Counted from the first letter of the stretch, positions 9,093-17,945 are shown. The stretch is 64,000 nt of DNA from Streptomyces narbonensis (GCF_014649015.1 NZ_BMSF01000005.1:310001-374000); one strand, 5' to 3'. Program-made: numbers and translations. Notes: generated by a model from the letters alone, not told the origin.

Positions 9093-9424
9093 ATGACGGA
9101 TGCCGAGTGGGAACGGCTGCGACCGTTCCGGCCGGTCAGCAACGGACGTGGTGGCAGGTGGCGTGAACATCGGCAGGTGATGGACGGGATGTCGTATCGG
9201 GTGCGGACCGGGTCGCACTCACCCCACCTGCCCGAACGGTTCGGACCGTGGAAGACCATCTACGAACGCCGCCGGCTGTGGTCGGCCGACGGCACGGGGG
9301 GCGTTTGCTCCAGCAGGTCCAGGCCGCGGCCGACGAGGCGGGCTAGATCGACGAGACATCTCGGTCGACTCCACCATCGTCCGCACACACCAGCATCACA
9401 TCCAAGAGGGCGGCAGGGGGAATG
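9093..9424 (+). mobile_element. IS5-family (IS427-type) transposase remnant
   Basis: The reading MTDAEWERLRPFRPVSNGRG, then WREHRQVMDG, LPERFGPWKTIYERRRLWS and ADGT, is the N-terminal region of IS5-family transposases. After ADGT near 9295 the family sequence shifts frame to LLQQVQAAADEAG and meets a stop. A degenerate DSTIVRxHQH region (the first catalytic Asp) follows near 9365 in a third frame. The catalytic C-terminal half is missing. It is clearly dead and clearly different in sequence from the element at 62 kb. Confidence 0.8.
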
Positions 9425-9509
9425 CCAGGACGAAACGCTGTGGCAGAGTCTGGTCGCCCGCCTGGTGGAGGTGGTGCTGCAGGCGAGGGCGGGTGCGGTG
9501 CCTGGCACG

Positions 9510-10427
9510 ATGGCGCCTATGGTCATCGGCATGTCTCCGTTTCTTCCCGGCCCCGCGGGCGCCGCTGCTCACGCGCGCGCAATGCGCGATCGTCCTGACA
9601 CGTATGTGGATGTGCCGGCGGTGCCGGTCGCCTCGTACCCGCCCGGCGCCGGCCGAGTGGTGCGGCGGGAGGCAGTGCGGCCGGTGTACGCGGCGGTGGT
9701 GGCGGAGATCGGGGAGCCGACGCTGTACGGCGGTTCGGCTGCCGGCCCCAGTGTGCGCTGGCACACCGGGTCGCACGTGGTGCTGCTGGCGGGGGGCCCG
9801 CAGGGCGCCACACTGTCCGTGCACACGGCATCGGACCTGCACGGGCGCGAGTACTCGGTGGTGGAGTCGGGTTCGGTCGGCTGGCGGGCGGAGCAGCCGC
9901 ACGGCTTCGACACACTTCCGTACCTTTGGCTGCTGCACCGGGGCCCGGAGCGGGACTGGCCGGCTTTCCGTTGGGACGGTCATCACACGGCCGCGTCCTG
10001 GGAGCATCTGGAATCGTCGCTCGAACTGCTCCTGGACTCGTGGATGGAGCAGTTGCCGGTACAGATGCCGGGGGACTGGGCGTCGTTCATCGTCGGGTGC
10101 TCGCGGGACTGGCCACGGCATCTGCGGGTGGGGTACAGCCAGGACCCCGGCCGGCTGTCGCTGATGGTGGACCACCGGACCACAGCCGACGCGCCGGGCC
10201 TGGAGGAGACCATGCGGGAGCGGGGCTGGCAGGTGTGCGACCGCGGCTGGTGGCGCGCGGAGTTCGCGGACCAGGACCCTGACGCGGCCAGGTCGGCGGC
10301 CCGGCTGCTGGTCGCCGACGTCCGCGCCCGTGGATCGGTCTGCCCGGACGAGCTCGTGGCCTGGGAGGTGACGGTCAACGACCATGGCCGACTGTGGCTC
10401 CCTGGCATCGGCATGCCGGTGAATTGA
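9510..10427 (+). CDS. Hypothetical protein
   Basis: A 305-residue protein with no signal peptide or membrane helix. In-frame ATGs lie at 9510, 9519 and 9531, and none has a strong ribosome site. The body contains aromatic-rich strands (residues about 120-150) and ends with helix LLVADVRARGSVCPDELVAW and a strand GRLWLPGIGM. This two-domain pattern of repeated GWW/W-rich motifs resembles orphan Streptomyces proteins of the TY-Chap type, but I cannot confirm it. It begins directly after the IS5 remnant, so its natural 5' region may have been replaced. Confidence 0.6.
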   Translation: MAPMVIGMSPFLPGPAGAAAHARAMRDRPDTYVDVPAVPVASYPPGAGRVVRREAVRPVYAAVVAEIGEPTLYGGSAAGPSVRWHTGSHVVLLAGGPQGATLSVHTASDLHGREYSVVESGSVGWRAEQPHGFDTLPYLWLLHRGPERDWPAFRWDGHHTAASWEHLESSLELLLDSWMEQLPVQMPGDWASFIVGCSRDWPRHLRVGYSQDPGRLSLMVDHRTTADAPGLEETMRERGWQVCDRGWWRAEFADQDPDAARSAARLLVADVRARGSVCPDELVAWEVTVNDHGRLWLPGIGMPVN

Positions 10428-11206
10428 ACCCGCTCGGCGGGGTCGGCAGTATGCCGGGTTCAAACGCCAGGGATCGGCAGGCGAGGGTGGGACGAGCTGG
10501 GGTCTCGGGGCCGTACGGAGAGGTTCCGGGCGTCGTTCCTGTCCGGTGACGGCGAGCGTTCGGTGGCGAACGCGCTATGGCGGCCTTCCCGGGACATCCG
10601 AGGACGCCCCGGCCTCGTCCGGCTGTGGTCAATCGTCGAGCGGCTTGGGCGCTTCCTCCCCGCGGCACGTGGCGCGCATGCCGTACGGGACGCCGGGGCG
10701 GGTCGGCCTCCGGCATCGGCCAGTCCAGCGATCCGATGATCGGAAAGAGATGCCCTGGTCGTCGAAATCGAAGCCCGACGCCTCGACCTGCGCCCTGGGG
10801 ACGGCGGGCGGCTGTGCCTCCAGGCGACGGCTGCCGGAGCGGAGTCCGTGGCCGAGGGCTGCGTGGTGCCGGCCGACGGCCCCTTCGACCCGGCCGCTCG
10901 CCGCCGGTAGGCCTGGCAAGTCCCTTAAGAGATGGGCTAGTTGTCATGTCCGTCGAGCGATTGCGGGGCCTGGTACGGCACCATCGCACCCCGGCGAGGT
11001 GACCGGCGGACGCGAGCCGTCCCCCGAGTGCACACCCGAACAGAAGGCCGAGGAGGCGCACCTGTGGGGCGTGCGCGGGTGAGGACCGGCGCCCGACGCG
11101 CTCTGGGAGCAATGCCGCCCGGCCGCCGCCCTACCCCTGCGCCGTGCGTTCACACCGGGTGCCGGGAAAGCCGACGTTCGGCGCGCCGGGTGACCGTCAC
11201 CCGGCT
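10428..11206. other. 779-base stretch with no supportable gene
   Basis: Open frames exist on both strands, but none keeps a consistent codon bias or shows a recognisable family. Short minus-strand runs around 10690-10800 (FDFDDQGISF in one frame, IGSLDWPMPEADPP in another) could be scraps of a decayed gene. I see no inverted repeats with a strong terminator shape. Confidence 0.4.
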
Positions 11207-11692
11207 TCACTGCCGTCTCGACTGCGCCCGGTGCTGATGGCGGCGCGCCGCGAGGTAGCCGCCGACCCCCGCGGCAGTGACGGCCAGGGTGAGGCCTACG
11301 ACGATGCTGACATCGGAAGGGCCCGACGCTCCGCCGATCCCGGCCCGGGTACCGAGGCTCGGAACGACCGGGGCCGGAACAGCGGGGACCACCGGCTGAA
11401 GCGTGGTGGCACCCGGGTTCACGGGCCGGGTGACGGTAGGGCTCGGGCTGACCGGCGGCACGGCACGCGTGCTGCCACGTCTGGGCAGCGCCTCGCAGGC
11501 GATGCCGTCATCGGGGCCCTGGTCTTCATCGAGCCGGTGCGGGTCGCTGGGATCCCGGTCGAATTCCGCTTGGGCGTCTTCCTGGAAGCGGAAGTCCCGG
11601 CAGTCGAGATCCTGAGCGTGAGCGACGCCGGACAAGGGGGCGACGGAAACGATCGCCAGGGCTATGCCGGCCACCATACTGCGACTGCTCAT
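11207..11692 (-). CDS. Secreted Excalibur calcium-binding domain protein, membrane-anchored
   Basis: A 161-residue protein with signal peptide MSSRSMVAGIALAIVSVAPL ending at AHA-QD. Residues 28-70 form the Excalibur domain: DCRDF, then QEDAQAEFDRDPSDPHRLD, DxGPDDGIACE and LP. It has the spaced Asp residues and two Cys that define this extracellular Ca2+-binding motif. A Pro/Val/Thr-rich spacer (75-120) leads to a membrane helix (about 127-148) and a basic tail, so the domain is displayed on the cell surface. An AGGAGG-like site (CTCCTC on the plus strand) precedes the ATG. Confidence 0.85.
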   Translation of the reverse strand: MSSRSMVAGIALAIVSVAPLSGVAHAQDLDCRDFRFQEDAQAEFDRDPSDPHRLDEDQGPDDGIACEALPRRGSTRAVPPVSPSPTVTRPVNPGATTLQPVVPAVPAPVVPSLGTRAGIGGASGPSDVSIVVGLTLAVTAAGVGGYLAARRHQHRAQSRRQ

Positions 11693-11883
11693 CAGGAGAC
11701 CTCCTCAGTGCCTTGCAGACGTCACCCCACGCTAGGAACGGCCCGCAGCCGGGGCTCGTGGAGTTAGCCCGAACGGTCACCGGTCCTGTCCAACGGTCGG
11801 CACACGGCACCTCCGCACGCCGTCGCCGTCGCCGCCGCCCACAAGGCCGAGACGGATCCGCCCGGCTTCCCCGGTGCGCCGGG

Positions 11884-13011
11884 TCAGCGACGGATGCCCG
11901 CGTACGCCGACGGGGAGATCCCGCCCTCCGCGCCCTGGGCGCCGCCGACTGTCCAGACCCGGCCCGCCGCGTCGGTCGCGGCGCCGTAGAGGTACCCGGC
12001 TCCGCGCGGGTTCTCCGTGCGCTTGAGCAGTCCGTTGGATCCGAGCGTCAGGACGTAGTTTCCGGCCGGGTTGACGTCGGGGTTCATGGTTTCCCCCACG
12101 ATCACCGGGCGGCCGGACCCGTCGAAGGCTATGTCGAACAGCTGGCCCGTCTCGGCGGGCGTTTCGACCGTGGACCAGGCGTGGCCGTCGAAACGCACGA
12201 CGACGGGACGGCGCCACAGGTTCTCGTCCCGCATGTGTCCCACGGCCCAGATGTCGTTCGCCGACCGCCTCTCGATGCCGTCGAACATCGCGCCGTCGAG
12301 CCCGCTCGGCAGCTGCTGCTTCGTCCACGACGTACCGTCGAACCGCGAGACGCCGTCACCGATGGCGAGGACGACCCCGCCCGGTCCCACCTCCAGCTGG
12401 GAGACCCAGGCGAGCCCGGTGTCGGCCGGCAGCCGGGCCCAGCCGCCGCTGCCGTCCGCCCGGCCGCGGAACAGAGCCGGCCGGTACTCGCCGGTCGCGT
12501 CGGTGTATCCGCCGTGGACCCACACCGCACCACGCGCGTCCACGTCGACGGCCGACAGCGACGTGCCCTCCGCCCCCTTGGGGAAGGGCACCTCGACCGC
12601 GCTCCAGGCCTTGCCGTTCCAGTGCTGGAGCAGCGCGCGCCCCCGGTCCCAGTCGTCCTCGCCGACGGCTTCGTGGCGGGTGCCCACGGCCCACACCTGA
12701 TCGGGCGCGCCGACGGCGAGGTCCTCCAGGCGGCCGTGCTCGGCGGGCTGCGGAGGCGCCTGCCAGCCGGTACCGGTCCAGCGCAGCGCGACCGGCGCGA
12801 AGGGCCGGGTGGTCGCGTCGTCGTGCTTGCCCACAGCCCAGGTCGCACCACCCGCGGTCTCGACATCGAACAGCACACTGCCGTTGCTGCCGGACGGGCT
12901 GACGTTCCGCCAGTTCTGGGTCTGTGCGGCGGCAGGAGCCGCGGCGACCGCGACGAACGAGGCGAGACCGACAGCGACGGCGGCGGCCGCACGGGGCAGG
13001 GAAAGATTCAT
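11884..13011 (-). CDS. Secreted beta-propeller-like protein
   Basis: A 375-residue exported protein. Residues 1-30 form a signal peptide ending AAPAAAQTQ. The mature part has repeats of the type WAVG-x-HD/RxE, RWTGTGW, LLQHWNGKAWSAVEVP and VRFDGHAWSTVETP, each a blade-like unit of roughly 45-55 residues. That makes a six- or seven-bladed propeller likely. Such proteins usually bind glycans or act as surface scaffolds; no catalytic residues are evident. The C-terminal peptide GGISPSAYAGIRR recurs at 63341-63395. An AT-rich promoter region with inverted repeat GTTTC-N8-GAAAC lies at 13086-13103. Confidence 0.75.
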   Translation of the reverse strand: MNLSLPRAAAAVAVGLASFVAVAAAPAAAQTQNWRNVSPSGSNGSVLFDVETAGGATWAVGKHDDATTRPFAPVALRWTGTGWQAPPQPAEHGRLEDLAVGAPDQVWAVGTRHEAVGEDDWDRGRALLQHWNGKAWSAVEVPFPKGAEGTSLSAVDVDARGAVWVHGGYTDATGEYRPALFRGRADGSGGWARLPADTGLAWVSQLEVGPGGVVLAIGDGVSRFDGTSWTKQQLPSGLDGAMFDGIERRSANDIWAVGHMRDENLWRRPVVVRFDGHAWSTVETPAETGQLFDIAFDGSGRPVIVGETMNPDVNPAGNYVLTLGSNGLLKRTENPRGAGYLYGAATDAAGRVWTVGGAQGAEGGISPSAYAGIRR

Positions 13012-13353
13012 GACGGGATTCCTCGCAGGGAGTCGGGTGTCGTACGGGTTCTCACCTCTTTGACGCGCCGACCCACGAAAGATGTTTCATTTTTCCGAAA
13101 CAGCCCGGGGCGAGCACGAGCAAGCGCCATGCCGACAAGTCCGTTGCGCACAACCAGTCCTGAGGAGACGTCACCCAAGTCGGCCTCGATGACCACCTCC
13201 GAGTTCCTCGCCGCCTCCGGCCCCGCACCCGGGTAGCTGGGATGGGTACGCCCTTGACCTTGAGCGCGAACAGGCCGCGGGTACGCGGACACCACCGACG
13301 GGGTGTGACGCCGAGACGCCCCAGGGTGGGAGGCGGCGGCCCAACACTGCCTG
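13012..13353. promoter_or_regulatory. Intergenic region, AT-rich promoter zone of the propeller gene
   Basis: This 342-base gap holds an unusually A/T-rich patch at 13080-13105 that includes GTTTC-ATTTTTCC-GAAAC, which could be an operator or part of the promoter for the gene reading left from 13011. The remainder shows no consistent coding signal. Confidence 0.35.
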
Positions 13354-14291
13354 TCAGGATGGCTGGACTTGGTCGAAGAGTGCGAGAGCTTCGGCGGGGT
13401 CCGGGCTCACGAGGCGTTCCAGACCGGCCGTTGTGATCTTCGCCCACCTGCCGGCCCGTGCCCACATCCGTTCCTCGAAGGCGCGGACGACGTCGTCCAG
13501 ATCCTCAGGGCGGTGGCGATGGACCCGGCGAGTTCGGCGCCTTCCAGCATTGCGAGGTTCGCGCCCGCCCCCAAGGGGGGGCATCAGGTGGGCGGCGTCG
13601 CCGAGCAGCGTCACCCCGGGGACGTGCGTCCAGGTGTGGGACACGGGCAGGATGTACAGCGGGCGGTGGACGGCGGCGCCGTGGCGGAGGAGCTCGAGGA
13701 CGTGAGCGGCCCAGCCGTCGAACAGGGACAGCATGCTCGATCGCACGGCCTCGACGTCGGCCAGGTCCAGGTTCGTGTGCCAGTCCAGCGGCGCGCGGAA
13801 CTGGGCGTACACCTTGACGTGGCCGCCGCTGTCGCGCTGGGCGACGAGAGCTCGGTTCACGCCGTACACAGCCATGGAACCGTCCCCGATCAGCCGGGCG
13901 AGGTCGGAGCGGCGGGTGTCGACGTCGTCGAGGGAGCTCTCGACATAGGTGAGCCGGTGTAGTGCGGTGTCGCCGGCGAGACTGCCGGGCGGACCCGGGA
14001 CCAGGCACCGTCTGCGCCGACCACGAGGTCGAACGCCTCCTGCCGCCCGTCCGTGAAGTGGACCAGTACGCCGTCCCGGGCCCCCGGCACCACCTGCGTC
14101 ACGCCCCGACCCCACTGGACGTCGAGAGGGCCGAGCAGCAGGTCGCGGAGTTGTCCGCGGTCGATCTCGGGATTGGCCCGGTCATCCGGACGGGGTCGCC
14201 AGTCGCGCAGGACGGTCCCGGCCGTGTCCAGGATGCGCATGGCCTGCCCCTCGGGACGGACAGTCACCACCCGCCCGGGGCAGACGGACAT
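13354..14291 (-). pseudogene. FAD-dependent monooxygenase (TetX/PHBH-like), decayed
   Basis: The fragment begins inside the FAD-binding domain, without the N-terminal GxGxxG region. It continues through EIDRGQLRDLLL and the GADGAWSRVRP motif. Near 13950 the frame shifts and the protein resumes as LTYVESSLDDVDTR. The second FAD motif GDAAHLMPPLG follows. At a run of seven G (13575-13581) the frame shifts again to ANLAMLEGAELAGSIATAL, then returns near 13510 to the first frame and DDVVRAFEERMW. At least three shifts plus the missing N-terminus make it a pseudogene. The ancestor would hydroxylate an aromatic substrate. Confidence 0.85.
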
Positions 14292-14387
14292 GCCGGGTAC
14301 TCGGCCCGTCGCCTGGTCCCCGTACTTCCACTGCTTCCCGCCCCCTCACGGGAAGTGTGCCGGCCGGCCGAGCCTGCCGGGCTCCGT

Positions 14388-15263
14388 TCAGCTCGGGTCG
14401 GGCAGACGGATCGCGGCGAGTTTCGCCCGGTCGATGACGATGCGGATGCCGCTGATCCGGGCCTCGCTGACGGTGAAGGCGATGACGGACAGAGGTGTTC
14501 CGTCGGGGTTCCAGGTCATGTGGCCGGGGATGCCGTTGAGCAGAATGGCTCGTTGGCGGGCGGCCTTGCCGGAGAACATGCGGGCGCCGGTGGCGACGTT
14601 GGTGGCTCCGAGGGTGACGACCAGACCTTCGGGAGTATCGACGGTCAGTTTCACATCCGGGTCGAGGACACGCAGGAGCGCTTCGAAGTCGCCGTTGATG
14701 GCGGCGGCGCTGAACGCCTTGACGACCTCTCGGTGTTCGCGACCCGGGCCTGTCGTGCGATCCGTGGTCTGGACCTTGCGGCGGGCACGGCTGGCGACCA
14801 TCTTGGTGGCGTCGGCGGATTTCCCCAGGATCTGACCGATTTCCCGGAACGGGACCGCGAACATGTCGTGCAGGACGAACGCCAGGCGTTCGCTCGGGGT
14901 GAGCGAGTCGAGCACGACGAGCAAGGCGACGCCGACCGAATCGGCCAGCGCCACCATCTCATCCGGCGCAGGGTCATCGTCGGCCGTCACCACGAGGTTC
15001 GCGAACTCTTCCTCGTAGGCCGTCTCTGGGTGCGCTCGGCGGGATCTCAGGACATCCAGACTGATTCGGCCCACCACGGTGGTCAGCCAGCCGGCCAGAT
15101 TGCCGATCATCGCCGCATCCTGCCGGGCGAGACGCATCCAGGCTTCCTGGACCACGTCCTCGGCATCGGCGTGCGAGCCCAGCACGCGGTATGCCACGGC
15201 ACGCAGCCGATCGCGCTCGGCTTCGAACGCCTCGGCCACGAGACCGGACCGGTGGGCGGTCAC
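14388..15263 (-). CDS. ECF sigma factor with SnoaL-like C-terminal domain
   Basis: A 291-residue sigma factor. Region 2 (residues 10-75) contains LRAVAYRVLGSHADAEDVVQ and the DNA-melting and recognition helix. Region 4 (about 110-165) contains SLTPSERLAFVLHDMF and REIGQILGKSADATKM. Residues 180-291 form a SnoaL-like alpha+beta domain with FEALLRVLDPDVKL and WNPDGTP. The architecture resembles ECF41/SigJ-type factors, where the fused domain regulates activity instead of an anti-sigma factor. I do not see the WLPEP linker motif typical of ECF41, so the exact subgroup is open. The GTG start overlaps the TGA of the upstream VOC gene (GTGA), so the two are translated together. Confidence 0.87.
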   Translation of the reverse strand: MTAHRSGLVAEAFEAERDRLRAVAYRVLGSHADAEDVVQEAWMRLARQDAAMIGNLAGWLTTVVGRISLDVLRSRRAHPETAYEEEFANLVVTADDDPAPDEMVALADSVGVALLVVLDSLTPSERLAFVLHDMFAVPFREIGQILGKSADATKMVASRARRKVQTTDRTTGPGREHREVVKAFSAAAINGDFEALLRVLDPDVKLTVDTPEGLVVTLGATNVATGARMFSGKAARQRAILLNGIPGHMTWNPDGTPLSVIAFTVSEARISGIRIVIDRAKLAAIRLPDPS

Positions 15264-15643
15264 AGCTTTCGCTGCTGACGGAGCGAGATCCGGTTGCCGT
15301 CCGGATCCACCGCCTCGACGCGGACCCCGAACGGATAGTCCACAGGTTCGGACTCTTCGAAGACGACACCGCGCCGACGCATGATCTCGAAATCCTTTCG
15401 CAGGTCTTCGGATTCGAGGATCAACGGACCGGGCGCACCCGCGCCGCCCGGCTGCCCCGCGGCCATCGCATGCGACCACAGGATGATCTGCACAGGGCTG
15501 TCGGGCACACCGACGGTAAGGAAGCGTCCGTCGGGCCCCGGGAAGTCGAGGCGCTTCTCCAGGCCGAGCCCCTCGGTGTAGAACTCCAGCGCGCGCTCCT
15601 GATCGGTGACGTAGATCGTCACGTACATGATGTCGGTCAGCAT
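15260..15643 (-). CDS. VOC (glyoxalase/bleomycin-resistance) family protein
   Basis: A 127-residue single-module VOC protein. It has MYVTIYVTDQERALEFYTEG at the start, DFPGPDGRFLTVGVPD in the middle and VEAVDPDGNRISL at the end, the two beta-alpha-beta-beta-beta units of the fold. Such proteins bind a metal and act on or sequester small electrophiles or antibiotics. It is the first gene of a two-gene operon with the ECF sigma factor, with 4 bases of overlap. That suggests it is either a target or a sensor component of that regulator. Confidence 0.85.
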   Translation of the reverse strand: MLTDIMYVTIYVTDQERALEFYTEGLGLEKRLDFPGPDGRFLTVGVPDSPVQIILWSHAMAAGQPGGAGAPGPLILESEDLRKDFEIMRRRGVVFEESEPVDYPFGVRVEAVDPDGNRISLRQQRKL

Positions 15644-15912
15644 TCTGGTCTCGATTCACTGGTGGGTGCGATGGCCGTTCGTATCCGCTTGTCACACCCA
15701 TGACGAATGCCGACGGGCGAAGGTAACAAGGCGATGCGCCGCAGCGGATGCCGGGCACATGCGTTTGGCTCGACAGCACGCGTACAGCCCGTTACGTCCA
15801 GGAAGATCACGCAAAAGGGAAGATCAACTGAGCACGTCTGGCCCCAAGGCGGCGTCACACGTGGCGATCTCGTCCGCTGCGGAGCCAAGGGTGCTGAGGG
15901 CGGGCACAGGCG

Positions 15913-16149
15913 TCAGGCCGGCCGGCTGAGGCGGTCGTCCACGACGGCCGGGAGGGATGTGGGCATCTCGTCGGTGACCCAGGCGAACTCCAGGGCTGCG
16001 AGCGTGGCTCCGCGGTCCGTCCATACGAGGATCTCGCCGACGTGGGCGCCGGACTGGTGATCGACGTGCACGTCGACGGGCACGAGCAGGTGGCGGGGCA
16101 CCCAGCCCAACGTTCCACCGGCCATCGCCGGGGTGACCGGCAGCCGCAT
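15913..16149 (-). CDS. Small hypothetical protein
   Basis: A 78-residue protein starting MRLPVTPAMAGGTLGWVPRH. It holds several beta strands (LLVPVDVHVDH, GEILVWTD, ATLAALEFAWVTD). Codon bias is strong, and sequence conservation looks likely since all polar/hydrophobic alternation is preserved. There is no signal peptide, no membrane segment and no recognised family. It may be a fragment of a larger gene cluster with the C-terminal remnant just to its right. Confidence 0.55.
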   Translation of the reverse strand: MRLPVTPAMAGGTLGWVPRHLLVPVDVHVDHQSGAHVGEILVWTDRGATLAALEFAWVTDEMPTSLPAVVDDRLSRPA

Positions 16150-16173
16150 CGTGATCGTTCATGGGTGGGGCTG

Positions 16174-16341
16174 TCACAGAGGCTTGTGCCGGGTGATCCA
16201 TGGGCCGTGGTCGAGCCGGTACTGCTTGCCTTTCTGCTTGCGCTCGAAGGGCGGTGGCACCTCGCTGATCGACCAACGTGCCGTGTTCCCTCCGCTCACG
16301 CCGTGGCTCTCGTCGACGATGCCAACAAGGTTCGGCCGACC
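16174..16341 (-). pseudogene. C-terminal remnant of an unidentified gene
   Basis: The minus-strand frame ending at TGA 16174-16176 reads NLVGIVDESHGVSGGNTARW, then SISEVPPPFERKQKGKQYRL, then DHGPWITRHKPL. Third positions are almost all G/C and the composition is that of a folded domain. The frame is lost upstream of about 16341. It has no start codon and no recognised family, so it is the 3' end of a gene whose remainder has been deleted. Confidence 0.55.
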
Positions 16342-16534
16342 AGGCGTAACACTCCGCCGGCAACCTGGCGTGGTTCCGCGAACGCCACATGACTCCGCGG
16401 ATCGCTAGGTCGGGCGTGGAGTCCTCCGAACATCTCGGAAGCACCGATGGAAGATCGAGAGATCCAACGGGCTTCTGGAACGGTTCGGTGCACCCACGCG
16501 TCTTTGAACCTGTTCAATCTGGACAGGGGTCGCT

Positions 16535-16996
16535 TTGTCAAAACCGCGAGTATCGGGGCGCGCAGCCTGGAGTTGGTCCGGGATGGCGATCGCCGGGCTG
16601 CCTGTGCTCTTCGCTCTGCTGCTCCTGCTCGCGTCGCAGGCGAAGTGGGACGGGGAAGGGCCGGTGTCCTGCGAGGAGGCGTTCGAGTTCGCCATAGCCG
16701 AACTCCCCGAACATGCGACAGGTGCGGAGTGCCGGACCTACGGCTTGATGGATGGCGGGTACCGGGGGACGTTCCAGATGCCCCGAGCCGCGCTCGACGC
16801 GTGGGTGAGCCGTTCCTTCCCCGACCGGGGCGAACGCCCCGACGGCGGGTTCCAGACCCCGCCATGCACCGTCGACGTGTGCGTGAACGTGACTCGCGAC
16901 CCCAGGAAGACGAAGGGCGCTTTCGTCATCGCGGTTACGGCACGCCACGCCCCCGACGGAACCACCCAGGTCGAATTCCACGCCTTCGACTACTGA
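16535..16996 (+). CDS. Small secreted or membrane-anchored hypothetical protein
   Basis: A 153-residue protein from TTG 16535, which has ACAGGGG just upstream. A hydrophobic helix AIAGLPVLFALLLLLAS (about residues 17-35) acts as signal or anchor. The exported domain has four Cys (SCEEA, ECRTY, PPCTVDVCVN), which could make two disulfides, and a closing strand FVIAVTARHAPDG. The compact Cys-stabilised shape recalls subtilisin-inhibitor-like proteins, but no reactive-site signature is visible, so I leave the function open. Confidence 0.65.
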   Translation: MSKPRVSGRAAWSWSGMAIAGLPVLFALLLLLASQAKWDGEGPVSCEEAFEFAIAELPEHATGAECRTYGLMDGGYRGTFQMPRAALDAWVSRSFPDRGERPDGGFQTPPCTVDVCVNVTRDPRKTKGAFVIAVTARHAPDGTTQVEFHAFDY

Positions 16997-17409
16997 GACA
17001 CCCCAGGGACACCGCGCGGACGCAGCCTGCCGTGCAGGCCGACTTCATCGAGGACCGCTCGCCCTGCGTCTCGGTTGACACGGTCCACGGGCCCCAGGTG
17101 ACGCTTCGGGGACGGGAGCCGACCGACCGCGTGGGCTTCTAGGCCGTGCGGGCCACCCCGGCCCGTTCGATGTCGGCCTCCGAGGCATCGGAGTTCCCGA
17201 GGTGGAGAGTGTGGCGCTGCTTGAATCTGGCTCTGACCGGAAGTCCGTGAGGTCCCGCGCGCGCCGCGGCCCCGGTCACAGCCAATGCCCGGTTTGGCGC
17301 ACCGATACGCCTATCCAGGTCACCTCCGGACGTCACCCGGGCGAGAGGAGCTCGGTGGGGGTATGTGGTTTCGCGCAACGTGACCTTGGGATCCAGGAGG
17401 AGATCAGCT
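16997..17409. other. 413-base intergenic stretch, no clear gene
   Basis: Short open frames lack coding bias. A strong ribosome site (AGGAGGAGAT at about 17395-17404) belongs to the next gene. No repeat or terminator is evident. Confidence 0.4.
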
Positions 17410-17694
17410 ATGTACGCAGTAATTCGGCGCTACGAGGGAGTGACTGACTCTGCCGAGGCAGGACGCCGAGTCGACGAGGGATTCGTGCCTCTGCTTCGCC
17501 GAGTCCCCGGCTTCGTGGCGTACTACTGGGTGGACGCCGGAGACGGAGTGATGGTCTCTACCAGCGTATTTGAAGACCAAACCGGGGCTGAGGAATCGAT
17601 CGAACGGGCGGCGGACTTCGTAAGGAACAACCTCGCGCCGCTGCTTCCCAACGGGCCTCAGGTCACCGCAGGCCCGGTCGTGGCAGCAGGGTAG
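17410..17694 (+). CDS. Small dimeric alpha/beta-barrel (ABM-like) protein
   Basis: A 94-residue protein beginning MYAVIRRYEGVTDSAEAGRR. It alternates strand, helix, strand, strand (FVAYYWVDAGDGVMVSTSVFE) and a final helix, the pattern of antibiotic-biosynthesis-monooxygenase-like ferredoxin-fold proteins. The near-perfect Shine-Dalgarno sequence AGGAGGAG fixes the start. Many family members act on small aromatics, but no catalytic residue set is clear here. Confidence 0.72.
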   Translation: MYAVIRRYEGVTDSAEAGRRVDEGFVPLLRRVPGFVAYYWVDAGDGVMVSTSVFEDQTGAEESIERAADFVRNNLAPLLPNGPQVTAGPVVAAG

Positions 17695-17837
17695 CGACCT
17701 GCCAAGTGGGTCGCTGGATCCCCACTACCTCCACTCGGGCGACCTCACCCTTCTCGGAGCTCCGGGCAGAGCCAAAATTCGAGATCGACATCAGCAGCAC
17801 GGCCGGCCGTTCGTAAGCGGGAAAGCAGGGAACCCCT

Positions 17838-17945
17838 TCGGCCACCAGGGCGAGCAAGCCACACCGCTCAGCCGGCCGGATCGTGGGGATGAGCCCGGCG
17901 TGCGCGATCAGGTCGTGGTCGTCGAACGCGGCGGACAGCGTGGCC
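17838..17945 (-). mobile_element. IS1380-family transposase N-terminal fragment
   Basis: The minus strand reads FDDHDLIAHAGLIPTIRPAE and then RCGLLALVAEGV. IS1380 transposases begin with the same pattern (FDDxxLVxxAGLxPxxxLAExxGL). About 36 residues remain, without the DDE core. It sits between the ABM-like gene and the two-component operon, and the rest of the 17695-18086 gap has no gene. Confidence 0.6.

Noticed and set aside
13008..13295. Minus-strand frame upstream of the propeller gene
   Set aside because: It covers the AT-rich promoter patch and has no domain or ribosome site.
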